42,711 bases of DNA from Streptomyces beijiangensis. Its GTDB lineage: Bacteria; Actinomycetota; Actinomycetes; Streptomycetales; Streptomycetaceae. Positions 22,890 through 31,937 of the stretch are shown piece after piece; position 1 is the stretch's first letter, and the number at the start of each line of letters is the position of its first letter. Below the pieces are notes generated by a model. That model searched no databases. It was not told the DNA's origin and saw nothing but the letters and a program-made list of their open reading frames with translations. The position numbers and the translations under genes are program-made. Location: NCBI RefSeq assembly GCF_017315755.1, contig NZ_JAFLRJ010000058.1:1-42711 (forward strand), in the 5' to 3' direction.

Positions 22890-24986
22890 TCACAGCCCGG
22901 GGATGAGGGAGATGAGGAGGTCGATGATCTTGATGCCGACGAACGGTGCGACCAGGCCGCCGATCCCGTAGATCGTGAGGTTGCGGCGGAGCATCTTGTC
23001 GGCGCTGGTCGGCTTGTACTGCACGCCCTTCAGGGCCAGCGGCACCAGCGCGATGATGATCAGCGCGTTGAAGATGACGGCGGAGAGGATCGCCGACTCC
23101 GGGCTGGCCAGGTGCATGATGTTCAGTTTGTCCAGGCCCGGGTAGACCACCGCGAACATCGCCGGGATGATCGCGAAGTACTTGGCGACGTCGTTGGCGA
23201 TCGAGAAGGTCGTCAACGCGCCCCGGGTGATGAGGAGTTGCTTGCCGATCTCGACGATCTCGATGAGCTTGGTCGGGTTCGAGTCGAGGTCGACCATGTT
23301 GCCGGCCTCCTTCGCGGCCGACGTGCCCGTGTTCATCGCGACACCGACGTCCGCCTGGGCGAGGGCAGGCGCGTCGTTCGTACCGTCGCCGGTCATCGCG
23401 ACGAGCTTGCCGCCCGCCTGCTCGCGCTTGATCAGCGCCATCTTGTCCTCGGGGGTGGCCTCGGCGAGGAAGTCGTCCACGCCCGCCTCCTCCGCGATCG
23501 CCTTGGCGGTCAGCGGGTTGTCACCCGTGATCATGACGGTCTTGATGCCCATGCGGCGCAGCTCGTCGAACCGCTCGCGCATGCCCTCCTTGACGACGTC
23601 CTTGAGGTGGATGACCCCGAGGACGCGCGCTCCCCGCTCGTCGTTGACGGCGACCAGCAGCGGGGTGCCGCCTGCCTGCGAGATGGTGCTGGAGAGGGTG
23701 TCGGCGTCCTCGGAGACCGTGCCGCCCTGCTCCTTGACCCAGGCGACGACCGAACCGGTCGCCCCCTTGCGGACCTTGCGCCCGTCCACGTCCACACCCG
23801 ACATCCGGGTCTGCGCGGTGAACTCGATCCATTCGGCCTGCGTCAGCTCGCCCTGGTGGCGCTCGCGCAGTCCGTACTTCTCCTTCGCCAGTACGACGAT
23901 GGAGCGGCCCTCCGGGGTCTCGTCGGAGAGCGAGGAGAGCTGGGCGGCGTCGGCGACCTCCGCCTCGGTGGTGCCACTGACGGGCACGAACTCCGAGGCC
24001 TGGCGGTTGCCGAGGGTGATGGTGCCGGTCTTGTCGAGCAGCAGTGTCGACACGTCGCCCGCGGCCTCGACCGCCCGGCCGGACATGGCCAGGACGTTGC
24101 GCTGGACCAGGCGGTCCATGCCCGCGATGCCGATCGCGGAGAGCAGCGCCCCGATCGTTGTCGGGATCAGGCAGACGAGGAGCGCGGTGAGCACGATCAT
24201 CGACTGCTCCGCGCCGGCGTACGTCGCGAAGGGCTGCAGCGTGACGACCGCGAGCAGGAAGACGATGGTGAGCGAGGCGAGCAGGATGTTCAGCGCGATC
24301 TCGTTCGGCGTCTTCTGCCGGGCCGCGCCCTCGACCAGGGCGATCATGCGGTCGATGAAGGTCTCGCCGGGCTTCGTCGTGATCTTGATGACGATCCGGT
24401 CGGACAGCACCTTCGTACCGCCGGTGACGGCACAGCGGTCGCCGCCCGACTCCCGGATGACGGGGGCCGATTCACCGGTGATGGCCGATTCGTCGACCGA
24501 AGCGACGCCCTCGACGACGTCACCGTCGCCGGGAATGATGTCGCCCGCCTCGCAGACCACCAGGTCGCCGATGGTCAGCGCGGTGCCGGGCACCTGCTCC
24601 TCGACACCGCCCTTCATACGGCGGGCGACGGTGTCGGTCTTGGCCTTGCGCAGCGTTTCGGCCTGCGCCTTGCCGCGCCCCTCTGCCACCGCCTCCGCCA
24701 GGTTGGCGAAGATCGTGGTCAGCCAGAGCCAGCCGGCGATCGCCCAGCCGAACCAGCTGCCCGGGTCCTTGATCGCGAAGATCGTGGTCAGTACGGAACC
24801 GACCTCGACGACGAACATCACGGGGGACTTGACCATCACCCGCGGGTCGAGCTTCCTGACCGCGTCAGGGAAGGACTTGATCAGCTGCTTCGGGTCGAAC
24901 AGGCCGCCGCCGACACGGCCGGCTTCCGGCTTGTGCCCGGTGGGCGCGTCCTGGTGGGGAGCACGGGCCGGAGTGAGGGTACTCAT
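22890..24986 (-). CDS. kdpB: KdpB, P-type ATPase subunit for potassium uptake
   Basis: A 698-residue P-type ATPase. It has the phosphorylation motif [10 protein letters not shown], the actuator motif [13 protein letters not shown] (TGES) and the hinge motif [20 protein letters not shown], all intact. Membrane helices flank the actuator and the catalytic loops. KdpB couples ATP hydrolysis to potassium movement through KdpA. The long N-terminus (about 35 residues with Pro, Gly and Ala) is common in streptomycetes. The ATG at 24986 overlaps the kdpA stop by four bases (ATGA), so the two are translationally coupled. The TGES serine that is phosphorylated to inhibit the pump in Escherichia coli is present. 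Confidence 0.97.
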   Translation of the reverse strand: MSTLTPARAPHQDAPTGHKPEAGRVGGGLFDPKQLIKSFPDAVRKLDPRVMVKSPVMFVVEVGSVLTTIFAIKDPGSWFGWAIAGWLWLTTIFANLAEAVAEGRGKAQAETLRKAKTDTVARRMKGGVEEQVPGTALTIGDLVVCEAGDIIPGDGDVVEGVASVDESAITGESAPVIRESGGDRCAVTGGTKVLSDRIVIKITTKPGETFIDRMIALVEGAARQKTPNEIALNILLASLTIVFLLAVVTLQPFATYAGAEQSMIVLTALLVCLIPTTIGALLSAIGIAGMDRLVQRNVLAMSGRAVEAAGDVSTLLLDKTGTITLGNRQASEFVPVSGTTEAEVADAAQLSSLSDETPEGRSIVVLAKEKYGLRERHQGELTQAEWIEFTAQTRMSGVDVDGRKVRKGATGSVVAWVKEQGGTVSEDADTLSSTISQAGGTPLLVAVNDERGARVLGVIHLKDVVKEGMRERFDELRRMGIKTVMITGDNPLTAKAIAEEAGVDDFLAEATPEDKMALIKREQAGGKLVAMTGDGTNDAPALAQADVGVAMNTGTSAAKEAGNMVDLDSNPTKLIEIVEIGKQLLITRGALTTFSIANDVAKYFAIIPAMFAVVYPGLDKLNIMHLASPESAILSAVIFNALIIIALVPLALKGVQYKPTSADKMLRRNLTIYGIGGLVAPFVGIKIIDLLISLIPGL

Positions 24987-26662
24987 GACGCCAGCCCTTC
25001 AGCGAGCGGTCCCAGCGCGAGCGCGGGGAAGTAGGTCAGTCCTGCGACGATCAGGATGGTGCCGACGAGGAGCCCGCTGAACAGCGGCTTCTCGGTACGG
25101 AGGGTGCCCGCGGTCTCGGGGACCGGCTTCTGCTCGGCGAGCGAGCCCGCCAGCGCCAGGACGAACACCATCGGCAGGAATCTGCCGAGGAGCATCGCGA
25201 GACCGATCGTGGTGTTGAACCACTGGGTGTCGGCGTTCAGCCCGGCGAAGGCCGAACCGTTGTTGTTGGCGCCCGAGGTGTAGGCGTACAGGATCTCGGA
25301 GAAGCCGTGCGCGCCCGAGTTGGTCATCGAGTTGCCGGGGGTGGGCAGCGCCATCGCCGCGGCGGTGAAGCAGAGCACCAGCGCCGGGGTGATGAGGATG
25401 TAGCAGGCCGCGAACTTGATCTGGCGGGTGCCGATCTTCTTGCCCAGGTACTCGGGTGTACGGCCGACCATCAGACCCGCGATGAACACCGCGATGATCG
25501 CCATGATCAGCATTCCGTAGAGCCCGGACCCGGTACCACCGGGTGCGATCTCGCCGAGCTGCATGCCGAGCATCGTGATGCCGCCGCCGAAGCCGGTGAA
25601 AGAGGAGTGGAAGGAGTTGACCGCGCCGGTCGAGGTGAGTGTGGTGGCGACCGAGAAGATCGACGATCCGGCGATGCCGAACCGGTTCTCCTTGCCCTCC
25701 ATCGCGCCGCCGGCGATGTCGAAGGCCGGGCCTCCGTGGTGGAACTCGGTCCACATCATCAGGGCGGTGAAGCCGACCCAGATCGTCACCATCGTCGCCA
25801 GGATCGCGTAACCCTGCTTGATGGAGCCGACCATGCGCCCGAAGGTGCGGGTCAGGGCGAACGGGATGACGAGGATCAGGAAGATCTCGAAGAGGTTCGA
25901 GAAGCCGCTCGGGTTCTCGAAGGGGTGGGCGGAGTTGGCGTTGAAGTAACCGCCGCCGTTGGTGCCCAGCTCCTTGATGGCCTCCTGCGAGGCGACCGCG
26001 CCGCCGTTCCACTGCTGCGAACCCCCCAGGCTGTGCTCATTCAAAAACTGGCCGACGTCGTGGATGCCGGAGAAGTTCTGGATGGCGCCGCACGCGACCA
26101 GCACGACAGCGGCGATGGCCGCGATCGGGATGAGGATGCGGACGGTGCCGCGCACCAGGTCGGCCCAGAAGTTGCCGAGCTCACCGGTGCGGGAGCGGGC
26201 GAAGCCGCGTACCAGAGCCACCGCTACGGCGATCCCCACGGACGCCGAGAGGAAGTTCTGCACGGCCAGGCCGCCGGTCTGTACGACGTGGCCCATGGCC
26301 TGCTCGCCGTAGTACGACTGCCAGTTGGTGTTGGAGACGAAGGACGCGGCGGTGTTGAACGCCTGGTCCGGGTCGATCGAGGAGAAGCCGAGCGAGCCGG
26401 GGAGCGAGCCCTGGACGCGCTGCAGCAGGTAGAGGAAGAGAACGCTCACGAACGAGAAGGCGAGGACACCGCGCAGATAGGCGGGCCAGCGCATCTCGGT
26501 GGTGGGATCGGCACCGATGGCCTTGTAGATCCACTTCTCGACCCGGAGGTGCTTGGTCGAGGAGTAGACGCCGGCCATGTAGTCGCCGAGCGGACGATAG
26601 GCCAGTCCGAGCGCCACTGCGAGCGCGAGGAACTGGAGCACACCAGCGAGGACAGGAGACAT
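24983..26662 (-). CDS. kdpA: KdpA, potassium channel-like subunit
   Basis: A 559-residue membrane protein with about 10 helices. It carries the potassium-selectivity-type motifs of the SKT superfamily, such as [15 protein letters not shown], the loop [19 protein letters not shown] and [18 protein letters not shown]. It binds potassium with high affinity and passes it to KdpB. I chose the ATG at 26662 ([20 protein letters not shown]); a longer frame is not conserved. It starts 8 bases after the kdpF stop and overlaps kdpB by four bases. The sequence is complete. Confidence 0.97.
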   Translation of the reverse strand: MSPVLAGVLQFLALAVALGLAYRPLGDYMAGVYSSTKHLRVEKWIYKAIGADPTTEMRWPAYLRGVLAFSFVSVLFLYLLQRVQGSLPGSLGFSSIDPDQAFNTAASFVSNTNWQSYYGEQAMGHVVQTGGLAVQNFLSASVGIAVAVALVRGFARSRTGELGNFWADLVRGTVRILIPIAAIAAVVLVACGAIQNFSGIHDVGQFLNEHSLGGSQQWNGGAVASQEAIKELGTNGGGYFNANSAHPFENPSGFSNLFEIFLILVIPFALTRTFGRMVGSIKQGYAILATMVTIWVGFTALMMWTEFHHGGPAFDIAGGAMEGKENRFGIAGSSIFSVATTLTSTGAVNSFHSSFTGFGGGITMLGMQLGEIAPGGTGSGLYGMLIMAIIAVFIAGLMVGRTPEYLGKKIGTRQIKFAACYILITPALVLCFTAAAMALPTPGNSMTNSGAHGFSEILYAYTSGANNNGSAFAGLNADTQWFNTTIGLAMLLGRFLPMVFVLALAGSLAEQKPVPETAGTLRTEKPLFSGLLVGTILIVAGLTYFPALALGPLAEGLAS

Positions 26663-26670
26663 GTCGGGGC

Positions 26671-26760
26671 TCAGAACCTCTCCGGGTACACGAGGGCGAG
26701 GACGAGGTAACCCAGCAGGGCGACGGCCACAACGAGGCCGACGATGTTCTCGGCAGTCAC
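26671..26760 (-). CDS. kdpF: KdpF, small stabilising subunit
   Basis: A 29-residue single-helix membrane peptide. It starts with GTG at 26760 ([20 protein letters not shown]) and ends ALVYPERF, the standard KdpF signature. It sits between KdpA and KdpB helices and stabilises the complex. AAGGGGG lies about ten bases upstream, inside the small gene before it. Its first four bases (GTGA) overlap the stop of that gene, so translation is coupled. Confidence 0.9.
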   Translation of the reverse strand: MTAENIVGLVVAVALLGYLVLALVYPERF

Positions 26761-26840
26761 AGCTTTGCCACCCCCTTGGCGATGAGCGCCACCAGCGCGA
26801 AGACCGCGATCGTGATGACGACGAAGGCCAGGTCGGCCAT
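26757..26840 (-). CDS. Small membrane protein coupled to kdpF
   Basis: A 27-codon gene too short for most finders. It begins with ATG at 26840 with AGGAG eight or so bases upstream. The peptide starts [20 protein letters not shown] and ends with a short basic tail (AKGVAKL), so it is a single membrane helix with a likely cytoplasmic end. Its TGA overlaps the kdpF GTG (GTGA), the same coupling used between kdpA and kdpB, and it is the first gene of the operon. It may be a further small subunit or regulator of the Kdp pump. Similar tiny genes before kdpF are, as far as I recall, seen in other actinobacteria but unnamed. Confidence 0.65.
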   Translation of the reverse strand: MADLAFVVITIAVFALVALIAKGVAKL

Positions 26841-26891
26841 CGTGAGCTCCTGAAGAAGTGCGGATGTGAACGGACACCTTGAGGAAACCGC

Positions 26892-26964
26892 CTCATACGA
26901 CTTTTGCGCGTTCCGTTGACGGCCCCCTTACGGCCAGGGGTGCCGCCTTGACGCGACTCTTACG
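26892..26964 (-). promoter_or_regulatory. Predicted KdpE operator and kdp promoter
   Basis: Two 17-base direct repeats lie at 26916-26932 (TTGACGGCCCCCTTACG) and 26948-26964 (TTGACGCGACTCTTACG). Each holds two half-sites, TTGACG and CTTACG, that start 11 bases apart. The four half-sites begin at 26916, 26927, 26948 and 26959, so all are on one DNA face. OmpR-family regulators such as KdpE bind just such direct repeats. A TATGAG -10 candidate (26897-26892, minus strand) lies 18 bases from the nearest half-site. The start of the small kdp gene is about 50 bases further on. Confidence 0.6.
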
Positions 26965-27135
26965 CGGAGGGCTCCCGGGCCCCTGCCGGAAGGGACAGCG
27001 CAGGCCGCCGCGCCACGGCCCGATCACGGTGGTGTCAGGGAGCCGTATGACCCGCGACAAGAAGGGCCGGTGGCGCATCAGCAAGCCGTCAAGGCAGGGT
27101 GCCGGCCGCATCGGGGCCGCCTACCGTCCCGGTAC

Positions 27136-27696
27136 ATGGGACGACGGACCACCCGCATCGCGGCGGGGAACAGCGCAGCTCCACGGCCCGCGGCCGGCCC
27201 GGTGGTCCACGACGCCGGCTGGGCGGGCGACGCCCGTGCGGCGGTCGGCTGCGCGGTGCTGCTGCTCGTGCTGCTGCTGGCCATAGACACCGGCGCGGGC
27301 ACGCTCAGCGTTCCGCGCGGCGCCCTGTGGACCGGTCTGGCCGCCCTGCTGTTCGCCGTGCTCTGGCCTGCCCGGGTGTCGGTGAGCCGGGGTCGTCTGG
27401 TGTCGCGCGGTCTGCTGAGCCGGTCCGGGGTACGTACCGACCGGCTGGTGTCGGTCCGCTGGTCCGACGGCGTCGCCCAGCGCCTGGTCCTGCGGGACGC
27501 CGACGGCAACCGGGCAGAGATCGACCCGAAGGTCCTGGTCGCCAATCCCCCGCTGTGGCGCGTACTGGACGACGACTCCCGCACCAGCGCCGACCGCGGC
27601 TCGCTGCGCTGCGGAGAGACGGCGCTGCGGCAGATCGCGGCGCGCGTCGACCGCGAGACGGCCCGCACGGTGTTCAGGATCTCCGGCCTCGAGTAG
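27136..27696 (+). CDS. Hypothetical membrane protein with PH-like domain
   Basis: A 186-residue protein. Two hydrophobic segments lie at about 40-53 (CAVLLLVLLLAIDT) and 62-78, followed by a soluble domain of about 100 residues that looks like the bacterial PH type (VSVSRGRLVSRGLLSRSGVR, SVRWSDGVAQRLVLRD, DPKVLVANPPLW). The C-terminus is basic and helical. It probably sits in the cell membrane with the PH-like part in the cytoplasm. Start chosen at ATG 27136 (MGRRTTRIAAG); an upstream frame is Arg/Pro-rich shadow sequence. It is divergent from the kdp operon. Function unknown. Confidence 0.7.
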   Translation: MGRRTTRIAAGNSAAPRPAAGPVVHDAGWAGDARAAVGCAVLLLVLLLAIDTGAGTLSVPRGALWTGLAALLFAVLWPARVSVSRGRLVSRGLLSRSGVRTDRLVSVRWSDGVAQRLVLRDADGNRAEIDPKVLVANPPLWRVLDDDSRTSADRGSLRCGETALRQIAARVDRETARTVFRISGLE

Positions 27697-27816
27697 CCAC
27701 CGCCGTCGAGTGTCCGCGCGACACTCTCGGCCGACGGTGCGAGATGCATCACTTTCAGGACTTTGGTCCCATTCACCCCTGCCATACGTCCCGGTCTGTG
27801 CTGTCTACTGGGCCGC

Positions 27817-28068
27817 ATGCCTCAGCACGTCTCGATCGTTCAGCAGGTAGGCCTGGCCGTCCTCCTCCTGGCGACCGTGGCCTGGATCATCGGCCTGGTC
27901 CGCATCCTGCGCCGGGACCGCTTCGCGGTCTCGGTCTGGCGCACCAGGCAGCCGCTGCGCACCGTTCCCGTACAGCGCGGGCACTCCGGTGAGCGGGTAG
28001 AACTCACGCCCGCCGAGCGGGATGCCTTCGCCGGTCTGGTGCGTCAGCTGGCCGAAGACCGCTCGTAA
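27817..28068 (+). CDS. Small membrane-anchored hypothetical protein
   Basis: An 83-residue protein with one N-terminal helix (VGLAVLLLATVAWIIGLVRI, about 11-30) followed by a basic stretch and a short soluble tail with a helix at the end (LTPAERDAFAGLVRQLAEDR). ATG at 27817 is the start of the conserved-looking part. The last 25 bases overlap the 3' end of the convergent chelatase-type gene. Unknown function. Confidence 0.6.
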   Translation: MPQHVSIVQQVGLAVLLLATVAWIIGLVRILRRDRFAVSVWRTRQPLRTVPVQRGHSGERVELTPAERDAFAGLVRQLAEDRS

Positions 28069-28811
28069 CACCGCGTAAGGGCAAGGGAGTTCAGCGCGGA
28101 GTCGTACCGGGCGACCACGACGCGGGCGATCCGCGGGTGGTCGGCGATCGGCCCGCTCACGGCCCAGGCGCCGGACTGCGCGAGCGCGTCCGTGAAGCGG
28201 CCGGGCGCGAGCAGATGCGTGGCGACAGCGATGCGCCGGTGGCCTGCGGCGCGCAGCTGGGCGATCGCCAGGGGCACGGTCGGCTCGGCGGCGGAGCAGT
28301 ACGCGGGCCGTACGGGGACGGACCCGCGCTCGGCGTGGAGAAGCGTCCGCAGCTGCCGTACGGCGGCCTTCGCACCGTCCTTTCCTCCCGGCCTCGACGA
28401 CCCGGCCGCGGCGAGGACGACCGCGTCGGCGCGTGCCCCGGCCCGGCACTCGGCCTCGCGCAGCCGCCCGTAGAGGGCGAGGGCGACATCCTGCTCGCCG
28501 CTGAGCCCTTCGGTCAGTACGCAGTCGATACCGCTCCCTGCGGCTTCGACCACGGCGGGGATGTCCACGGTCCGGTGGAATCCGTCCCCGAGCAGCAGCG
28601 GCACGACGACGGCCCGGGTGTGCCCTGAGCCGGCGACCCGGCCGAGCGCGGTGGCGAGCGAGGGCCCCTGGTGGTCGAGGTGGCCTACCACGGGCCTGAC
28701 ATCGCGCAGCCCTTCGACGTTACGGGTGAGCCGTCCCACGGTGGCGGCCGCCGCGGGGGCGGCGCTGCCGTGGACGGCGAGTACCAGTGCGGGCGGATCG
28801 GGGTTGAGCAC
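28044..28811 (-). CDS. CbiX/SirB-type sirohydrochlorin chelatase
   Basis: A 255-residue cytoplasmic protein with two CbiX repeats. The first has PALVLAVHGSAAPAAAATVG (metal-site His), then AVVVPLLLGDGFHRTVDIPA with the second His. The second repeat holds VVLAAAGSSRPGGKDGAKAA and RRIAVATHLLAPGRFTDALA. These enzymes insert iron or cobalt into sirohydrochlorin; beside nirBD, iron insertion to make siroheme for the nitrite reductase is the best guess. GTG at 28811 has AGGAG six bases upstream and gives VLNPDPPALV. The gene is divergent from nirBD, separated by 226 bases containing a palindromic operator (28934-28952). Confidence 0.83.
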   Translation of the reverse strand: MLNPDPPALVLAVHGSAAPAAAATVGRLTRNVEGLRDVRPVVGHLDHQGPSLATALGRVAGSGHTRAVVVPLLLGDGFHRTVDIPAVVEAAGSGIDCVLTEGLSGEQDVALALYGRLREAECRAGARADAVVLAAAGSSRPGGKDGAKAAVRQLRTLLHAERGSVPVRPAYCSAAEPTVPLAIAQLRAAGHRRIAVATHLLAPGRFTDALAQSGAWAVSGPIADHPRIARVVVARYDSALNSLALTRCYERSSAS

Positions 28812-28933
28812 GGCCGACTCCTGGGGTGCGGAAGCAGTGGAGCGGGCCGCCGCCTGTCGGGGAGCAGTCCACCCTTCGACGCTACGCGGGCGGCGGACGC
28901 GCCGAGGGCTCCGGACGCCCCCTCCCGCAGGGC

Positions 28934-28952
28934 CACAGGTCCTGTGCACAGG
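28934..28952. promoter_or_regulatory. Overlapping palindromes between chelatase and nirBD
   Basis: CACAGG-T-CCTGTG (28934-28946) and CCTGTGCACAGG (28941-28952) share the central CCTGTG, so three half-sites alternate in direction. It lies in the middle of the divergent gap, about 90 bases before nirB. It may bind a dimeric regulator of both genes. I do not see the GlnR-type GTnAC/GAAAC boxes by eye. Confidence 0.4.
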
Positions 28953-29037
28953 GGTCCTTCACCGGCCGGGTTCCGCTTCCCGTACGCCTAACGTCGGAGG
29001 CCGGGACCCATATCGACCGACGACGGAGCGTGCCCCC

Positions 29038-31803
29038 ATGGTCCAGACCCTTGTGCTGATCGGCCACGGAATGGTGGGGCAGCGCCTCCTCGAAGCCCTG
29101 GCCGAGCGCGGCGCGCTCATCGATCCTGCCGCCCCCGGCGGGCCCGGCTGGGAGGTCGTCGTCCTCGCCGAGGAGGACCGCCCCGCGTACGACCGCGTGC
29201 ACCTCTCCTCCGCCTTCACCGGCACCGACCCCGGCGAACTCGCCCTCGCCGCACCGGGGTTCATGGAGGAGCACGGCATCGACCTCCGGCTCGGCGATCC
29301 CGCCGAGACCGTCGACCGCGGAGCCCGTACCGTCACCACCACCTCGGGTGCCACCGTCGCGTACGACGCGCTGGTCGTCGCCACCGGCTCGTACCCCTTC
29401 GTGCCGCCGGTCCCCGGCGCCGACGCCCGGGGCTGCTTCACCTACCGGACGCTGTACGACGTCGAGGCGCTCACCTCCTACTCCGCGGACGAGGACCGCC
29501 GCACCGGCATCGTCGTCGGCGGCGGCCTCCTCGGCCTCGAAGCCGCGGGCGCCCTGCGCACCCTCGGGCTGAAGACCCACGTGGTGGAGTTCGCGCCGCG
29601 CCTGATGCCGCTGCAGGTCGACGACGGCGGCGCGGCCGCGCTCCGCGCGACCATCGAGTCGATGGGCGTCGCCGTGCACACCGGAGTCGGTGCGCAGGAG
29701 GTCGACCTCGACAGCGCCGGAGCGGCCCGTGGGCTGCGGCTCAACAACGGTGAGCACATCGAGGCGGATCTGGTCGTCTTCTCCGCGGGCGTACGGCCCC
29801 GCGACCGCCTCGCGCGCGAGTGCGGACTCGCGGTGGGCGACCGGGGCGGGGTGGTCGTCGACGCGCACTGCCGCACCAGCGACCCGTACATCTACGCCAT
29901 CGGCGAGTGCGCGCAGACCGTCGACGGACGGGTCTACGGGCTGGTCGCGCCCGGCTACCAGATGGCCGAAGTGGCCGCCGAATCCCTGGCGGGCGCGGGC
30001 GCGTTGACGTTCACGGGCGCGGACACCTCCACCAAACTGAAGCTGATGGGCGCCGACGTGGCGTCCTTCGGCGACCCCTTCGCCGAAGCGGACCAGACCT
30101 CGGGAGCCGTCGCGGTCGTCTTCTCCGACGAGCGCGAGGGCGTCTACAAGAAGCTGCTGCTCGGCCCGGACGGTGCGCTGCTCGGCGGGATCCTGGTCGG
30201 CGACGCGGATGCGTACGGCTCGCTGAAGCCGCACGCGGGCCGCCAACTCCCGGGTCCTGCCGAGGCGTACGTGCTGCCCGCGAACGGCGCCGAAGTGCCG
30301 GGCGCCGACTCGCTCCCCGACGACGCCGTGCTCTGCAGCTGCCACAACGTGACCAAGGGCGCGGTACGGGCGGCCGTCGCCGAGAACGGGCTCACCGACC
30401 TCGGCGGCATCAAGAAGTGCACCAAGGCCGGCACCGGCTGCGGCGGCTGCGCCGGCACCCTGCAGGCGGTGCTCGACGCGGAGCTCCTGGCCGCCGGGAT
30501 CGAGAAGCCCAAGGGCCTGTGCGAGCACTTCGCCCTGTCCCGGTCGGAGATCTATGCCGCCGTACGCGACGAGCGCATCCGCTCCTTCACCGAACTCCTG
30601 GAGAAGTACGGCAGCGGCGAGGGCTGCGCCGTCTGCAAGCCCGTCGTCGGCAATGTGCTCGGCACGCTCGGCCCCGAGCTCGGTCTGACCCACATCCTCG
30701 ACGGCGAGCAGGCCACGCTGCAGGACTCCAACGACCTCTATCTCGCCAACCTCCAGAAGGACGGCACCTATTCGGTCGTCCCGCGCATCCCCGGCGGTGA
30801 GATCTCCCCCGAGTCGCTGATCGTGATCGGCGAGGTCGCGCGCGACTACGGCCTCTACACCAAGATCACCGGCGGCCAGCGGATCGATCTGTTCGGCGCC
30901 CGCGCCGCACAACTGCCGGACATCTGGCGGCGGTTGGTCGATGCGGGCATGGAGTCGGGGCATGCGTACGGCAAGTCGCTCCGTACGGTGAAGTCCTGCG
31001 TCGGGTCGAAGTTCTGCCGCTTCGGCCAGGGCGACTCGGTCCAGCTCGCGATCGACATCGAGCTGCGCTACCGCGGGCTCAGGTCCCCGCACAAGGTCAA
31101 GGGCGGCGTCTCGGGCTGTCTGCGCGAGTGCGCCGAGGCGCGCGGCAAGGACATCGGGGTCATCGCGACGGCCAACGGCTGGAACCTGTACGTGTGCGGG
31201 AACGGCGGCACCACCCCGCGCCACGCCGAGCTGCTCGCCGCCGACCTGGACGCGGCCGCGCTCTTCCGGCTGATGGACCGCTTCCTCATGTACTACGTAC
31301 GCACGGCGGAGCGCCTGGAGCGCACCTCGGCGTGGCTGGAGCGGACAGGGGGCGGCATGGAACACCTCAGGTCCGTACTGATCGAGGACTCGCTGGGACT
31401 CTGCGCCGATCTTGAGGCGCAGATGGACCGCCATGTCGCCGCGTACCAGGACGAGTGGGCGGCCGTCCTGGCGGACCCGGAGAAGCTGCGCCGCTTCGCG
31501 CCGTTCACTTCCGCACCGGACGACGGGGTCTCCTTCACGGAAGACCTGGAGCCGGGCCGCGGGCGGGCCGCCGTGCTGCCCGACGGCTCCGCGGCGGCCC
31601 TCTTCAAGGACCGCGAGGGGCGGGTGTACGCGGTGGGCAACCGGGACCCGTACTCGGGCGCCGATGTCATCGCCGACGGGATCATGGGCTCCCTGGACGG
31701 GGCCCCGGTCGTCGCCTCCCCCATGCACAAGCAGGTCTTCGACCTCCGTACCGGCGTCAGCGTGGACGACCCCGACGTGGCGCTCACGGTCCATGAGCTG
31801 TGA
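29038..31803 (+). CDS. nirBD: NirB-NirD fusion, assimilatory nitrite reductase (NADH)
   Basis: A 921-residue protein that reduces nitrite to ammonium with NADH. Residues 1-290 form the FAD/NAD-binding domain (LIGHGMVGQRL and IVVGGGLLGLEAAGAL). A BFD-like [2Fe-2S] domain at about 430-490 has CSCHNVTKG, CTKAGTGCGGC and a second pair (EGCAVCKPVVGN). The siroheme/[4Fe-4S] part at about 555-840 has SCVGSKFCRFG (near 652) and SGCLRECAEARG (near 693). From about 840 the sequence continues directly into a NirD domain (LEPGRGRAAVLPDGSAAALF and ASPMHKQVFDLRTGVSVDDP), which is normally a separate small subunit. ATG at 29038 with GGAG ten bases upstream. The NirD part has no cysteines, as in the cluster-free bacterial type. 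Confidence 0.92.
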   Translation: MVQTLVLIGHGMVGQRLLEALAERGALIDPAAPGGPGWEVVVLAEEDRPAYDRVHLSSAFTGTDPGELALAAPGFMEEHGIDLRLGDPAETVDRGARTVTTTSGATVAYDALVVATGSYPFVPPVPGADARGCFTYRTLYDVEALTSYSADEDRRTGIVVGGGLLGLEAAGALRTLGLKTHVVEFAPRLMPLQVDDGGAAALRATIESMGVAVHTGVGAQEVDLDSAGAARGLRLNNGEHIEADLVVFSAGVRPRDRLARECGLAVGDRGGVVVDAHCRTSDPYIYAIGECAQTVDGRVYGLVAPGYQMAEVAAESLAGAGALTFTGADTSTKLKLMGADVASFGDPFAEADQTSGAVAVVFSDEREGVYKKLLLGPDGALLGGILVGDADAYGSLKPHAGRQLPGPAEAYVLPANGAEVPGADSLPDDAVLCSCHNVTKGAVRAAVAENGLTDLGGIKKCTKAGTGCGGCAGTLQAVLDAELLAAGIEKPKGLCEHFALSRSEIYAAVRDERIRSFTELLEKYGSGEGCAVCKPVVGNVLGTLGPELGLTHILDGEQATLQDSNDLYLANLQKDGTYSVVPRIPGGEISPESLIVIGEVARDYGLYTKITGGQRIDLFGARAAQLPDIWRRLVDAGMESGHAYGKSLRTVKSCVGSKFCRFGQGDSVQLAIDIELRYRGLRSPHKVKGGVSGCLRECAEARGKDIGVIATANGWNLYVCGNGGTTPRHAELLAADLDAAALFRLMDRFLMYYVRTAERLERTSAWLERTGGGMEHLRSVLIEDSLGLCADLEAQMDRHVAAYQDEWAAVLADPEKLRRFAPFTSAPDDGVSFTEDLEPGRGRAAVLPDGSAAALFKDREGRVYAVGNRDPYSGADVIADGIMGSLDGAPVVASPMHKQVFDLRTGVSVDDPDVALTVHEL

Positions 31804-31806
31804 GCC

Positions 31807-31837
31807 GGGTCCCGAACGTCCGGCGGACGAGGGGACC
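31807..31837 (+). terminator. Nested hairpin just after nirBD
   Basis: GGTCCC (31808-31813) pairs with GGGACC (31832-31837) around an inner GTCC-GGC-GGAC stem. It begins four bases after the stop and may end or attenuate transcription before narK. Confidence 0.5.
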
Positions 31838-31937
31838 TAGGCCACCGGGAGAGCCGACCAACGCCTCTGATCTCTCCCTTATGTCCCCGTCCACCCTGGG
31901 AGAGCAAGGATCTTCTCCTCACCATCAGGACGATGCC

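Noticed and set aside
23112..25080. Two frames of about 640 codons antisense to kdpB
   Set aside because: kdpB carries all P-type ATPase motifs; these frames are only the result of third-position G/C bias.
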